Assembly (NCBI RefSeq): GCF_014534745.1
Contig: NZ_JACVVP010000003.1
Span: 186,001 to 250,000 of the forward strand
Direction: 5' to 3'
DNA length: 64,000 nucleotides
Origin: Flammeovirga sp. EKP202
GTDB taxonomy: Bacteria > Bacteroidota > Bacteroidia > Cytophagales > Flammeovirgaceae
Below the pieces are notes generated by a model. That model did no database searches. It saw only the letters and a list, made by a program, of their open reading frames with translations, and was not told where the DNA came from. Position numbers and translations under genes: made by a program. This document shows positions 1 to 8,539 of the stretch, in pieces; position 1 is the first letter of the stretch; each line of letters opens with the position of its first letter.

Positions 1-297
1 ATTCAAAAAGGGAGCTATTATTTATCACAAAGCAACCAAAGAAAACAGTTTTTAGAACAGGCTGATCAGCTCAAAATATACCCCAATCCAAGTACAGGGA
101 TTATCAACCTAGAAAAGCCAGAAGATTACCATCATTTGACCATTTACACGGCATTAGGAAGAGAAATTTTATCGGTTGATTTAGATAGTGCTCGTGAAAA
201 AATATCACTCAACGATCAAGAAAAAGGAGTGTATTTATTGAAGTTCTTTGATGTTAATGGCAATGCAACAGTGCGTAAAATACTACTCAATAAGTAA
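1..297 (+). CDS. C-terminal end of a T9SS-exported protein (partial)
   Basis: The reading frame is open from the first base and ends with TAA at 295-297, so only the last 98 residues are visible. They form a type A T9SS C-terminal sorting domain: the sequence IYPNPSTGIINLE, then a short beta-rich stretch (LTIYTALGREIL), then GVYLLKFF and a basic end (VRKILLNK). In Bacteroidota this domain takes proteins from the periplasm across the outer membrane and is usually cleaved, leaving the protein released or surface-anchored. Nothing of the functional domain is in the window. A MITE-like repeat starts 15 bases after the stop. Confidence 0.85.
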   Translation: MQKGSYYLSQSNQRKQFLEQADQLKIYPNPSTGIINLEKPEDYHHLTIYTALGREILSVDLDSAREKISLNDQEKGVYLLKFFDVNGNATVRKILLNK

Positions 298-312
298 ATA
301 GATAGTAGATTA

Positions 313-689
313 GTAAACTAAGCTTTCGAATATTTATGGCATTTAGAAATCGGGAGATTTCTGATGATCTGTAGGACACGAATGCCGCTAACGCTTAACA
401 TTCGCGCCAGTGAACTTTCTACCAAGTTTGTTTGGTAGTACTCCCCCGGCCTTGAAGGGAAAAGCGTTAAGAATTTCATGAATCGAGCCGTAAAAAATGA
501 TTTTCTTGTTCGAGCAAAGCGAGTTTAAAATCATTTAGGCGAGAGGAATGAAATTTAGCTTTTGACTTCTAAGCCTAGATTTTTTGCTTCGTTTTTCATC
601 AATGGAAAAATGAAGAAGAAGGAAGCTTGAAAGTGGAACATAAAAGCTTGCAGAAATGTTGAATAAAATTTAATGAAAACTTAGTTTAC
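313..689 (+). repeat. MITE-like element, family 1, copy A
   Basis: This 377-bp non-coding element is bounded by inverted ends: GTAAACTAAGCTTTCGAATA at 313-332 and GAAAACTTAGTTTAC at 675-689 (inner bases diverge). Diverged copies in the opposite orientation are at 2523-2709 (ends intact, interior shortened) and about 62231-62440 (ends not clear). Shared interior blocks are TTAACATTCG, AAGCGTTAAGAATTTCATGA and TTTAAAATCATTTAGGC. It fills most of the 490-bp gap between the T9SS gene end and the next gene. I see no transposase. The MITE classification is inferred from inverted ends and dispersal. Confidence 0.7.
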
Positions 690-705
690 AGATTAGTATA
701 ATAAT

Positions 706-739
706 ATAAAAAAGCCTTCAAGTATGTACTTGAAGGCTT
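706..739 (-). terminator. Intrinsic terminator of the P1 gene
   Basis: On the minus strand a perfect 13-bp stem (AAGCCTTCAAGTA pairing with TACTTGAAGGCTT, 712-739) is followed by a run of T. It lies about 50 bp beyond the stop codon of the 788-1186 gene. Confidence 0.85.
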
Positions 740-787
740 CATCTATTGCTCGTGTCTAGTATTAGTATGTGATATTGTTGGTTGTGC

Positions 788-1186
788 TTAGCGGCGAGAC
801 ATTTTCAATACTTTCTTTTGTACTTTAGAAATATCTTCACCAGCAAGCATTCCAGCTAAAATAGCCTTATTGTAAATTTCGATAGCCATGTCCGTAGCAC
901 CGTTTAGTGCTAAATAATCTCCTTTGATCTCTAAGTTTTCAGCATTTTCGTTAATCGCAATTGATTTTTCAATCCAAACATAAGCTTCACTTAAGTTGGC
1001 TTTCAATTCGATACATCTGTCAGCTGCATCAGCATAAGCTTCCCAGTCAGTAGCTGTTGCATTTTCAACTGCAGCACGTAATTTGTCAATCTCGTTATCT
1101 TCGTTATCAGTAGGATTAGCGAAAGAAGGATTTACAGTGATGATTGCAAATAACGCTAGAACTAAAAGTTGTTTTAAAGATTTCAT
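788..1186 (-). CDS. Small exported repeat protein, paralogue P1
   Basis: 132 residues with an N-terminal signal peptide (MKSLKQLLVLALFAIITVNPSFA). The mature part is all-helical and TPR/Sel1-like: a W-x-x-YADAADRCIELK block, then AYVWIEKSIAI, then LEIKGDYLALNGATDMAIEIYNKAI, and a basic end. It is clearly homologous to 7605-7985 (P2) and 25257-25652 (P3), which have the same length, architecture and key residues. Location is probably periplasmic or secreted; function is unknown. TPR folds usually mediate protein contacts. It is monocistronic with its own terminator, and an inverted repeat at 1342-1354 resembles one upstream of P2. Confidence 0.8.
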   Translation of the reverse strand: MKSLKQLLVLALFAIITVNPSFANPTDNEDNEIDKLRAAVENATATDWEAYADAADRCIELKANLSEAYVWIEKSIAINENAENLEIKGDYLALNGATDMAIEIYNKAILAGMLAGEDISKVQKKVLKMSRR

Positions 1187-1853
1187 GACTATATATATTT
1201 TGTGTTTTCTTGTATCATTTAATTACATTTTACTTAATACTAAAGGCTTGCCAATTTAAGTTAAGTAGCTGATATTTAAGTTTTTGTATTGTATTTTTCA
1301 TCTTTTAAGTGTAATTGTAACATAAATATTATTGCGTATTTGAACAATCTGTTCGCAACCGATCACTTTTTCATGTTTTGTTTGAAATATTATTCTGTTT
1401 TAGTCTTGTTGTTTACACTTATTTAAAATAATATTCTATTATTTATGTAATTAACCTTGTTTTTATTTTGTTTTAGGTTTTAATGTTTTTCCGTTTTATT
1501 GAAATGTATTGAAAGAGATGGATTGTTATTATTAAAATTGTAATTTATAAGGTGTATTTTTGTGAATAGTGAAAAAATATAATTTATATGAGCTGTATTT
1601 TATCAAATCATTTAATTATTATCTTTTTTGAGTTGTATTAATATAATGTGTACGCTTTTGAAATATGCTCATTAAAAGTATATGATAGATTAATTTTTTT
1701 GTGTCAAAAATCAAAATTGGAGGGATCATTCTTATAGAATAATTTGAGCATTTTTCCCTTTTTTTTACTATATTCTAAACAAGTAATACTACATACAGTT
1801 TTAGCTGTTATAGGAAACAAAATTATTACCCTACCACTAACTCGACACATAAA
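1187..1853. other. AT-rich intergenic region with a palindrome
   Basis: This 667-bp gap separates the divergent P1 gene and the lipoprotein gene. It contains the inverted repeat GAACA-N3-TGTTC at 1342-1354, a TTTTAAGTGTAA block at about 1304-1315 shared with the region upstream of P2, and long runs of A and T. I found no open reading frame or terminator that would suggest a further gene. Confidence 0.5.
1342..1354. promoter_or_regulatory. Inverted repeat upstream of P1, shared with P2
   Basis: GAACA-ATC-TGTTC lies about 160 bp upstream of the P1 start codon. The P2 gene has ATGAACA-ATG-TGTTCAT (8142-8158) at about 165 bp upstream, and in both cases a TTTTAAGTGTAA block lies 26-27 bp closer to the gene. 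A shared transcription factor site is inferred. Confidence 0.45.
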
Positions 1854-2429
1854 ATGAAAACTACTATCTATACTCTATTATCATTTTTTTTGGCTTCTTG
1901 TAGTTTGATTAACTTCAATGTAGCTCCCGAAGATTTAAACATTGACTACACAACCTCTGAGGCTCTTTTATTGAAGCCCTACGTAGATAAATATTTGAAG
2001 GAAGCATCAAAGAGGGATGTACGGTTTAACCATAAATCAATTGAGTTATCCGTTGAAATAGGAGATGAGAAAGATGTTTTAGCCAAAGCATGTTTTTATT
2101 GTAGGCAATTGGTAGTTTATAATAACACCAAAGTCTGGAATGAAATGCAAAGCCGAGATTTTGACGTGAATTATGGTGTAGGATTAAAACTGATTGCTCA
2201 TGAATTAACTCATACGTTGCTCAACACAGATCATAGAGGCTATAAAGGTGAAACGATGAGAGTATTCCTAGACGATGAACATGAGGAGGCTCTACTTAGC
2301 GTGATGACACAAGGAGACAACGATGTTCCTGATTTGAGTAATGCGGAGTTATCAAACTTATGGGAGCAATATTATTGGGATGAGTTATTTGAGATTATTC
2401 CCACAAATAAGGAATTTGAGTTGAATTGA
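1854..2429 (+). CDS. Putative zincin-like metalloprotease lipoprotein
   Basis: 191 residues. The N-terminus is a lipoprotein signal with lipobox LASC (Cys16). Around residue 118 is LIAHELTHTLLNTDH, a perfect HExxH zinc motif; the third ligand could be the Asp or His six or seven residues later (metzincins have HExxHxxGxxH or D). A CFYC pair precedes it. The length is short for a complete protease, so this may be a minimal peptidase or a degenerate relative. Residues after the lipid-modified Cys (SLINF) are not acidic, so I do not predict surface export. A hairpin follows the stop at 2471-2506. It lies between inverted copies of MITE family 1. Confidence 0.6.
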   Translation: MKTTIYTLLSFFLASCSLINFNVAPEDLNIDYTTSEALLLKPYVDKYLKEASKRDVRFNHKSIELSVEIGDEKDVLAKACFYCRQLVVYNNTKVWNEMQSRDFDVNYGVGLKLIAHELTHTLLNTDHRGYKGETMRVFLDDEHEEALLSVMTQGDNDVPDLSNAELSNLWEQYYWDELFEIIPTNKEFELN

Positions 2430-2470
2430 TTTTAATTCGCTAATAAACACGTCTACTTATCTTTGAAAAG

Positions 2471-2506
2471 AATAAGTTCGATTGAAAAAAATCAATCGAA
2501 CTTATT
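2471..2506 (+). terminator. Hairpin terminator after the lipoprotein gene
   Basis: A perfect 14-bp stem, AATAAGTTCGATTG with CAATCGAACTTATT, has an 8-base A-rich loop, 42 bp after the stop codon. The following T-run is short (the stem itself ends in TTATT), so termination may be partial. Confidence 0.6.
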
Positions 2507-2522
2507 TAAACCTTATTGCATT

Positions 2523-2709
2523 GTAAACTAAGTTTCATTTGCCTAAATGATTTAAAACTTGTTAAAGCTCAAGCGGAAAACCATTTTAAAATGGGCTCTT
2601 CCCATGAGATCCAAAACGCTTTTTAATTTAAGGCTATGGTAGCAAAACCAAGCGAATTAGGTAAAATGTCCATTGGTACGAATGTTAATTATTCGAAAGC
2701 TTAGTTTAC
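2523..2709 (-). repeat. MITE-like element, family 1, copy B
   Basis: A 187-bp shortened copy, inverted relative to copy A. Its right end (2690-2709) is the exact reverse complement of the first 20 bp of copy A, and the left end is GTAAACTAAGTTTCAT at 2523-2538. Interior blocks shared with copy A include GCCTAAATGATTT and AAAGCG. The right end runs into the 3' end of the 2701-7350 gene and supplies its last sense codons and stop. Confidence 0.7.
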
Positions 2710-5700
2710 AATAATGGATTTCGAAATATTTCCTTTATTGGTATTTATCCTTAAAAAGTACAATCCTTTACTATAACCCCTTACATCTATGATAGAGCTA
2801 CTGACAGTTTTTATCTTTGCTCCTTGGTTTGTAATCACTTCAACAGATGAAATAACAGTTCCAGAAGGTACCATTATTTTTACAAAATCAGAGGTGGGAT
2901 TAGGGTAAGCAATGATTTGAGATTCTAATACGATATCATCAATACCTAAAGCTTTCTCTATTATAAAGCTTATATTCAACTCACGTGCTGTATAAGGAGT
3001 GCCATCAGAGGTAACACCTTCAGGAGTAGATATTACTAAATCCATCACACCACTTTCTTTGTACTTTAGTTTTAATACATTTATTTCTGCTGATTCAACA
3101 GAGGTTGTAATGTTTAGGCCTGGTGCGGTAGTTACTATATCAAATGTATAAGTAGGGTCTACTTCATTAAATGGTATAGATTCTGGAATATTGAAATTAA
3201 TAACTGGCGAATAGAAATCTGATTTCCTTTCGTGGAGTTCCCATTGAAGGCTGTTATTATTCCACTTTTCAGTAATGTTAGAATTTTTATTTGATCTAAC
3301 GCCAAGCCAATTATTCAATTGCTCATTCCATGTGTAAGAGTAATTAGTATCCATCTTGTAGGAAGGGACATATTCTTTTTCTTTAGGGTCAAATTTGAAA
3401 AAAGACAAAGCGAATTCAACTGATGAGCTCCAACTTTCAACAATCTGAAATTCTTGCCAATTTTGATTTACCCAATATAGCACCTCTTCTTTTCTTAACA
3501 GCCCTTTTATATGTGGTTCGTTGAAGTATATATCTTTAATATAGATTATTTTCTTGTAATTATTCCATTCACCATTAATCCCAATTTCTTGTTCTACTTC
3601 AGTGAAACCCTCTTCATTTTGATATGTAGTAGTCTTACTTTTTTTGTGCCATTTATTTTCTGCTTTTATCCAACTAAAGTCCTCTTGTATTTCGTAATCA
3701 ACTGTTGTAGTAGTTATTCGTTTACTGTCAGGTATCCATTCATTATTAAACCAGCGATCAATTTCATAAATACTTTGATTTTTTAAATCAGTATCTTTTG
3801 TACGGTAGGTGAAAACCCAACTTTTTGTTGATATATCCCATTCAGTATATTCGGTTTTATCTTCCTTACTAATTATTTTAGATTCTCCTATCCATTCATC
3901 ATTTGTATCATTCCAAATGTAAGTACCACCATTTTCATATTTTACATCTCCAACCCATTTTTCGAGTTCATTATTCCAGTAATATGTTGAACGGAAGATA
4001 AAATAATTTTCTTGATTTAGCTGATGCTCGTATTTGGTGTTTTTTTCAAAAGCTCCGTTTTTGTATACATATTTATAAAAGGAGTGAACCTCAGTTTCTT
4101 CAGAATAGAAATGACTGTATTTTATAGTAGGGTCAAATGTCTCTCCATTATAAATATATTGAGTAATTCCTGATTGAACCCCGTTAGCATTTTCATATTC
4201 ATACTTTTCAATAGGAACCCAACTAGGAGAATCATATGAGCCGTGATTTGAATAATAGGTTCTAGAAGAAAGTTTATTATTTACAGAATCTTCCATAATG
4301 AGTAAAGAATTATCTTGTGTAGCATACCCATTAAATCTGTTTTTCAGATTATAAGAGCTTCTAAATGTTTCAAACCAATCATGAATTTCATGAATATCAG
4401 TTGAATTATTTGAAATATCCTTATAATCTTTATATGTCTCTTTTAATCTTGAGTTTTGTCTTGAAGAAGAAAAATAGATTTTTCTTTCACTCACTTTTTC
4501 TACCTCTTCAGATTCTATAGAGTAGTTAATTTGATATGCAGTTTCTGTTGAGATGAAATTTTCTTTATCATATCTATACTCAGAATATCCCTTTTTATAC
4601 CAAGAATTAAAGTCATAACCTGAGGAATTATATTTTATTATATCATAACTATTTTTATCGATATAATTATACTCTTTCTTGTAATTGTTTTTCCATTCTC
4701 CATTAGTATAGAATTGACTTATAGATTCAATTATATCATTACTTTCATTGTATTTATTGATGGTTTGATAACCACGGGTGTAATCTTCTTTATTCTCATC
4801 CCAATCGTATAAATAAGAATTGAATAGCTCATTTCCATTCTCATTGTATGCATATTCTCTTAGTGAAGAATTGAACCACTCTTTGTTTCTGTACTTTTGG
4901 TTTAGGTGGTATATTTTTTTACCATTACTGTCATATTTGTAGAGGTCTTGAGTACCTGTTATTGCATTTTCATCATCAAAATTTTGAAGGTATTTTGATG
5001 ATGACTTTAGCCCTAGATCATCGTAAGAATATTCGTATTTATAATTACCTTTCCAGCTATTTTCAATCCATATGTAGTTATTTATAAAAATGGGTTTTAG
5101 AAAAGGCTTATAAGACTCTTGTTCAGTTTTGACACCTGAGGTATAATTGCCCGGGAGTCCATACAAATGTATCTCAAGTGTTTTGTAATAACCTGAAATT
5201 GGATATTTATATTCAAATTTATAACTGTTATCGGCATTTGATGGAATAACCCTTTCTTCTAAAATAATTTTTCCTTTATAATCATATTGAAAAATATCTG
5301 TTGAATAAGCCTCTGTTGACCAATCATTGCCAAATGGTTTAAACTCTTGTTTTTTTATTATACTACCAAACTCATCGTATTCAATTGATGTATAACCATT
5401 TTTTACCCAAGTATCTATTGCTCCTGTATATGTTTTTTTAGAGGTTTCATAACCATCATTATTATAAGTTATGTCAATCCTATTATTAAATTCCCATTGC
5501 TTCTCTTCATTATTCCAGTCACTCTCCATCCATATTGAAGCATTATTTTCAGTTACAGTAGTATAGTAGTATTGTTGATAATTAATCCACTCTTCTTGAA
5601 CAAGATCCCATTTTTGAATAGTTTCTTTAGTCATATTGTCATCAGTGTACTCATAGCTGATTTTATTCTGATAACCTGTACCTTCACGGAAATCTATTTT

Positions 5701-7350
5701 AGAAATTAATCGTCCTTGGTCATCATAAGCACTAGAATCAATGCTTACTAGCCTCCATTCATTATTACTGCTTCCAGTATAATATTCCATTTTAGTATTA
5801 TACCCATCGTCATTAAATATGTAAACATATTTATAATTTTTATCCCACTGCTCTTGTACATCATCGTAGCTTTCATTTTCGACTAAAGTTTGAACTCCTT
5901 TGTCATAGCCATATGTATTCTTGCTATTGGGGATAAATTTATTCTCTTTTGATGACCAAGTATGTGAAATCTCTGAAATGATTTGGTTATGCTCATTATA
6001 GGAGGAGACTGTTTTATATTGACCAACCCAATCCTGTAAAGTTTCATTCCATCTATAGTATTCGTCAAGGATTAGATTTCCATTGTCATCATATTCTTTA
6101 CTTTTCTTAATATAATTTTGAAGGGAGCCATAATGACCTCTTTTCCAACTTTCTATTATTGAAATTTGACGATCGTAATTGTCTAGTTCGTAATCTTTAG
6201 TATTTACGAGAAGCCAATCCGTGATTTGATGATTCCATTGATAATATTTATAAGAGGTTTGAACATTATTTTCATTATGAGTGTACTCATATTTATCAGA
6301 TCCGAAATATTTTTGAAAATCTTTATTGTATTTATACCTTTCTGTGTACTCATACAATATGTCACTGTCGGTTGGACTGAAAGCATCTGTATATTTGAAT
6401 TCCCATTTAATATCTTTTTCTAATTGTTGAGTACTAACATCATAATTATAAACTTCTAATATACCTTCTAACTCATTTAACCAAGTATACTCGTATATTG
6501 AATAGGTGGAGAATTCACCTTTTCTAGTATCTTTATAGTTAATTGATATCAACTGTCCATCTTCATTATATTCAGACACAGATTCATAATCAATATACCA
6601 ATTACCTTCTTCATTAATTTCATGTCTTTGATAAGAGATTTGATCATTGTTACTATTAAATGTTCTATATATCTTCTTAGTTGGGATTGAATCCGTTGGT
6701 GAAATAATTTGATACCAAATCGTTGAATCAAGTTGAAGTATAATCTCATCATCTACCAGTAACCTTGAACCACTTTTTCCAATCACTTCATCTTGACCTA
6801 TATCTTCATTTTCTTCCTGCAAAAATTCAAAAGATTCCTGCTCGTCATTTGGAATAGTGATATTGTGTAAAATATGTGCTTTAACCCATTCTTCTCTGTC
6901 TGTTAAAAGTTCTTCCTTACCAATTTTTACTTGCTCAATAAATGAACGAGTAAGATGAATTGGTAGTTCAGTTTCAGAAAAAGTGAGTGTACTTTGATTA
7001 TTAGAGTTTATATCCCCTCTCTGATTGTGAAGATTAATGGAATCAATTCCATATTCTAATTGAAAATGATGCAATTGTTCTTTAGGCAAAAAATCATTCT
7101 GATAAGAGGAGATAATTTGATCATGTTTTTCATTAATAATGACCGATTTAATTTTCTCTGCCTTTAAAGCAATTTCTGTTGAGTCTTTTTGAAACCGAAT
7201 ATGGAAATTGTTTTCTTCAAATCCTTTATTTTCTTCTAGAATTTGGTTTGTAGAAATACTTCGATCAGTTTTTAGTTTAGTGGTTTCTTGAGCATAAATG
7301 AATTGAGACATTATGAAAAATCCCAAGAATAAAAAGTATTTTAATCTCAT
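2701..7350 (-). CDS. Giant T9SS-exported protein with Trp/Tyr-rich YD-like repeats
   Basis: 1549 residues. A signal peptide (MRLKYFLFLGFFIMSQFIYA) is followed by a short N-terminal region, then from about residue 200 to 1390 by some two dozen degenerate repeats of about 40-50 residues. Each carries a W-x(6-8)-W element (for example WNNEEKQWEF) and Y-x-Y-[ND]-x-x-G (for example YEYDDNG); these recall YD/RHS repeats without matching any family I can name. A beta-sandwich-like segment precedes a type A T9SS sorting domain (AYPNPTSDFVKI to GLYFLRI, residues about 1475-1549). It is presumably a secreted or surface-bound adhesin or structural protein. The promoter matches consensus (7433-7463). The stop codon lies inside MITE copy B. 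Confidence 0.75.
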   Translation of the reverse strand: MRLKYFLFLGFFIMSQFIYAQETTKLKTDRSISTNQILEENKGFEENNFHIRFQKDSTEIALKAEKIKSVIINEKHDQIISSYQNDFLPKEQLHHFQLEYGIDSINLHNQRGDINSNNQSTLTFSETELPIHLTRSFIEQVKIGKEELLTDREEWVKAHILHNITIPNDEQESFEFLQEENEDIGQDEVIGKSGSRLLVDDEIILQLDSTIWYQIISPTDSIPTKKIYRTFNSNNDQISYQRHEINEEGNWYIDYESVSEYNEDGQLISINYKDTRKGEFSTYSIYEYTWLNELEGILEVYNYDVSTQQLEKDIKWEFKYTDAFSPTDSDILYEYTERYKYNKDFQKYFGSDKYEYTHNENNVQTSYKYYQWNHQITDWLLVNTKDYELDNYDRQISIIESWKRGHYGSLQNYIKKSKEYDDNGNLILDEYYRWNETLQDWVGQYKTVSSYNEHNQIISEISHTWSSKENKFIPNSKNTYGYDKGVQTLVENESYDDVQEQWDKNYKYVYIFNDDGYNTKMEYYTGSSNNEWRLVSIDSSAYDDQGRLISKIDFREGTGYQNKISYEYTDDNMTKETIQKWDLVQEEWINYQQYYYTTVTENNASIWMESDWNNEEKQWEFNNRIDITYNNDGYETSKKTYTGAIDTWVKNGYTSIEYDEFGSIIKKQEFKPFGNDWSTEAYSTDIFQYDYKGKIILEERVIPSNADNSYKFEYKYPISGYYKTLEIHLYGLPGNYTSGVKTEQESYKPFLKPIFINNYIWIENSWKGNYKYEYSYDDLGLKSSSKYLQNFDDENAITGTQDLYKYDSNGKKIYHLNQKYRNKEWFNSSLREYAYNENGNELFNSYLYDWDENKEDYTRGYQTINKYNESNDIIESISQFYTNGEWKNNYKKEYNYIDKNSYDIIKYNSSGYDFNSWYKKGYSEYRYDKENFISTETAYQINYSIESEEVEKVSERKIYFSSSRQNSRLKETYKDYKDISNNSTDIHEIHDWFETFRSSYNLKNRFNGYATQDNSLLIMEDSVNNKLSSRTYYSNHGSYDSPSWVPIEKYEYENANGVQSGITQYIYNGETFDPTIKYSHFYSEETEVHSFYKYVYKNGAFEKNTKYEHQLNQENYFIFRSTYYWNNELEKWVGDVKYENGGTYIWNDTNDEWIGESKIISKEDKTEYTEWDISTKSWVFTYRTKDTDLKNQSIYEIDRWFNNEWIPDSKRITTTTVDYEIQEDFSWIKAENKWHKKSKTTTYQNEEGFTEVEQEIGINGEWNNYKKIIYIKDIYFNEPHIKGLLRKEEVLYWVNQNWQEFQIVESWSSSVEFALSFFKFDPKEKEYVPSYKMDTNYSYTWNEQLNNWLGVRSNKNSNITEKWNNNSLQWELHERKSDFYSPVINFNIPESIPFNEVDPTYTFDIVTTAPGLNITTSVESAEINVLKLKYKESGVMDLVISTPEGVTSDGTPYTARELNISFIIEKALGIDDIVLESQIIAYPNPTSDFVKIMVPSGTVISSVEVITNQGAKIKTVSSSIIDVRGYSKGLYFLRINTNKGNISKSIIVN

Positions 7351-7432
7351 AATTAATAAAATAGATTGATACAGCCCTAGTCAATTAGTTTTAAATAGAG
7401 TGCTTTTTACTTTAAGTCTGTTTTTGAACACA

Positions 7433-7463
7433 CAAAGTTAATTATAGATTGATGTTTTACAAA
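7433..7463 (-). promoter_or_regulatory. Consensus Bacteroidota promoter of the giant T9SS gene
   Basis: On the minus strand TTTG (7460-7463), 19 bp, then TAACTTTG (7433-7440) match both elements of the Bacteroidota housekeeping consensus TTTG-N19-TAnnTTTG. It would give a leader of about 75 nt before the ATG at 7350. Confidence 0.75.
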
Positions 7464-7533
7464 CGAAAAAATGTATAACAAAAATGATAGAATGTTTATT
7501 GTTTTCATTCATAGCTAATCGTAATATTTATAC

Positions 7534-7567
7534 AAAAAAAATGCTGTCGGAAAACTCCAACAGCATT
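7534..7567 (-). terminator. Intrinsic terminator of the P2 gene
   Basis: On the minus strand AAATGCTGTTGGA pairs with TCCGACAGCATTT around a 4-base loop and is followed by TTTTTTG. It lies about 40 bp past the P2 stop codon. Confidence 0.85.
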
Positions 7568-7604
7568 TAATACTAGCTCAATTCAATTAATTATTTTATA
7601 TCTT

Positions 7605-7985
7605 TTACTTTACAAGTTTCAATAATTTCTTTTGAACATTTTGGACGTCAAAAGAATCATCGTTCATACCTTTTAAAATGGCTTGTCTGTAGGCTTCCAC
7701 CGCCATATCTTTAGCACCATTTAGTTTTAGATAATCTCCTTTTAACTCAAAGTTTCTAGCGTTAGGAGACATCTGAATTGCTGTTTCTAACCATACGTAA
7801 GCTTCGCTAAGGTTAGTCTTCAACTCTATACATCTTTCAGCTGCATCAGCATACGTTGACCAATTGTCAGCGTTTTCTACTGAAGCTCTTAGTTTCGTAA
7901 TCTCGTCTTCGTTGTCTGCAAATGTTGTATTTAAAGAAACAAGTGCTACGAAGATAAATGCGAAGAAGTATTTTAAAGTTTTCAT
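7605..7985 (-). CDS. Small exported repeat protein, paralogue P2
   Basis: 126 residues from the ATG at 7985. An in-frame ATG exists at 8048, but its extra 21 residues do not resemble a signal sequence, whereas MKTLKYFFAFIFVALVSLNTTFA is a clean signal peptide aligned with P1. The mature protein repeats the family pattern: W-x-x-YADAAERCIELK, EAYVWLETAIQM, FELKGDYLKLNGAKDMAVEAYRQAI. Like P1 it ends in a short basic tail and stands alone between its own palindrome (8142-8158) and terminator. Function unknown; exported TPR-like scaffold inferred. Confidence 0.8.
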   Translation of the reverse strand: MKTLKYFFAFIFVALVSLNTTFADNEDEITKLRASVENADNWSTYADAAERCIELKTNLSEAYVWLETAIQMSPNARNFELKGDYLKLNGAKDMAVEAYRQAILKGMNDDSFDVQNVQKKLLKLVK

Positions 7986-8141
7986 AACAGCTATATATTT
8001 TAAAGTGCAATTATTTTTTTGTCTTATGCTTAGAATAATACTAATCATGTGCCAAAAGAAGTTAACTCACTGTTATAGAGTTTGTTTGCTGTGGTCTTAG
8101 GTGTTTTAAGTGTAAATTTCATACTTAAAATAGTGCTTTTA

Positions 8142-8158
8142 ATGAACAATGTGTTCAT
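8142..8158. promoter_or_regulatory. 17-bp inverted repeat upstream of P2
   Basis: ATGAACA-ATG-TGTTCAT has perfect 7-bp arms. Its counterpart upstream of P1 shares TGAACAAT-N-TGTTC and almost the same distance to the start codon. Candidate operator. Confidence 0.45.
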
Positions 8159-8476
8159 AAACGTACGAATTACCCTTTTTGAGACAGAATAATATTCTGA
8201 ATGTTGATCTAGGTCAATAAAAAAACAGAATAAATGATCATGATCACCATTGTTTTTTATATGATTATTTCGATAAAGTAATAGAGGTGTCTGTTGATTG
8301 GTGTTGTTTGTTAGCAGAACTGTAAAAAAAGATCTAATTTTTGAATGAAGTGTAAATTTTAAGCATTTTAATTATTGATATTTTAATTTAATCGATTTTT
8401 AGGATAGTTATTTTATGGATTTCGTAAAAGTGTCCGTTTTTGGATATAGCTTTTCAGAGTGGTGTTCATAAATGAA

Positions 8477-8512
8477 AAAAGAGATGCTTTCTTGATCGAA
8501 AACATCTCTTTT
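8477..8512 (-). terminator. Intrinsic terminator of the E2 gene
   Basis: The stem AAAAGAGATG with CATCTCTTTT, read on the minus strand, ends in a T-run 28 bp downstream of the E2 stop codon. Confidence 0.75.
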
Positions 8513-8539
8513 GAAAAACTGAAACTTAGAATAATACTA

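Larger units (their letters stand above)
7986..8539. other. Intergenic region upstream of P2
   Basis: 554 bp with no supported gene. It holds the palindrome at 8142-8158, an AATAATATTCTG block at about 8187 also found (as AATATTATTCTG) beyond the P1 palindrome, and the terminator of the E2 gene at 8477-8512. The rest is plain AT-rich sequence. Confidence 0.5.

Noticed and set aside
6164-6176. TTGACGATCGTAA, similar to half of the Crp/Fnr palindrome
   Set aside because: It lies inside the coding sequence of the giant T9SS protein, one arm is broken, and no promoter faces away from it.
3511-6752. Several 60-90-codon frames on either strand inside the giant T9SS gene
   Set aside because: They overlap a long, well-supported coding sequence, lack start signals, and are rich in Phe/Ile/Tyr as expected from antisense AT-rich translation.
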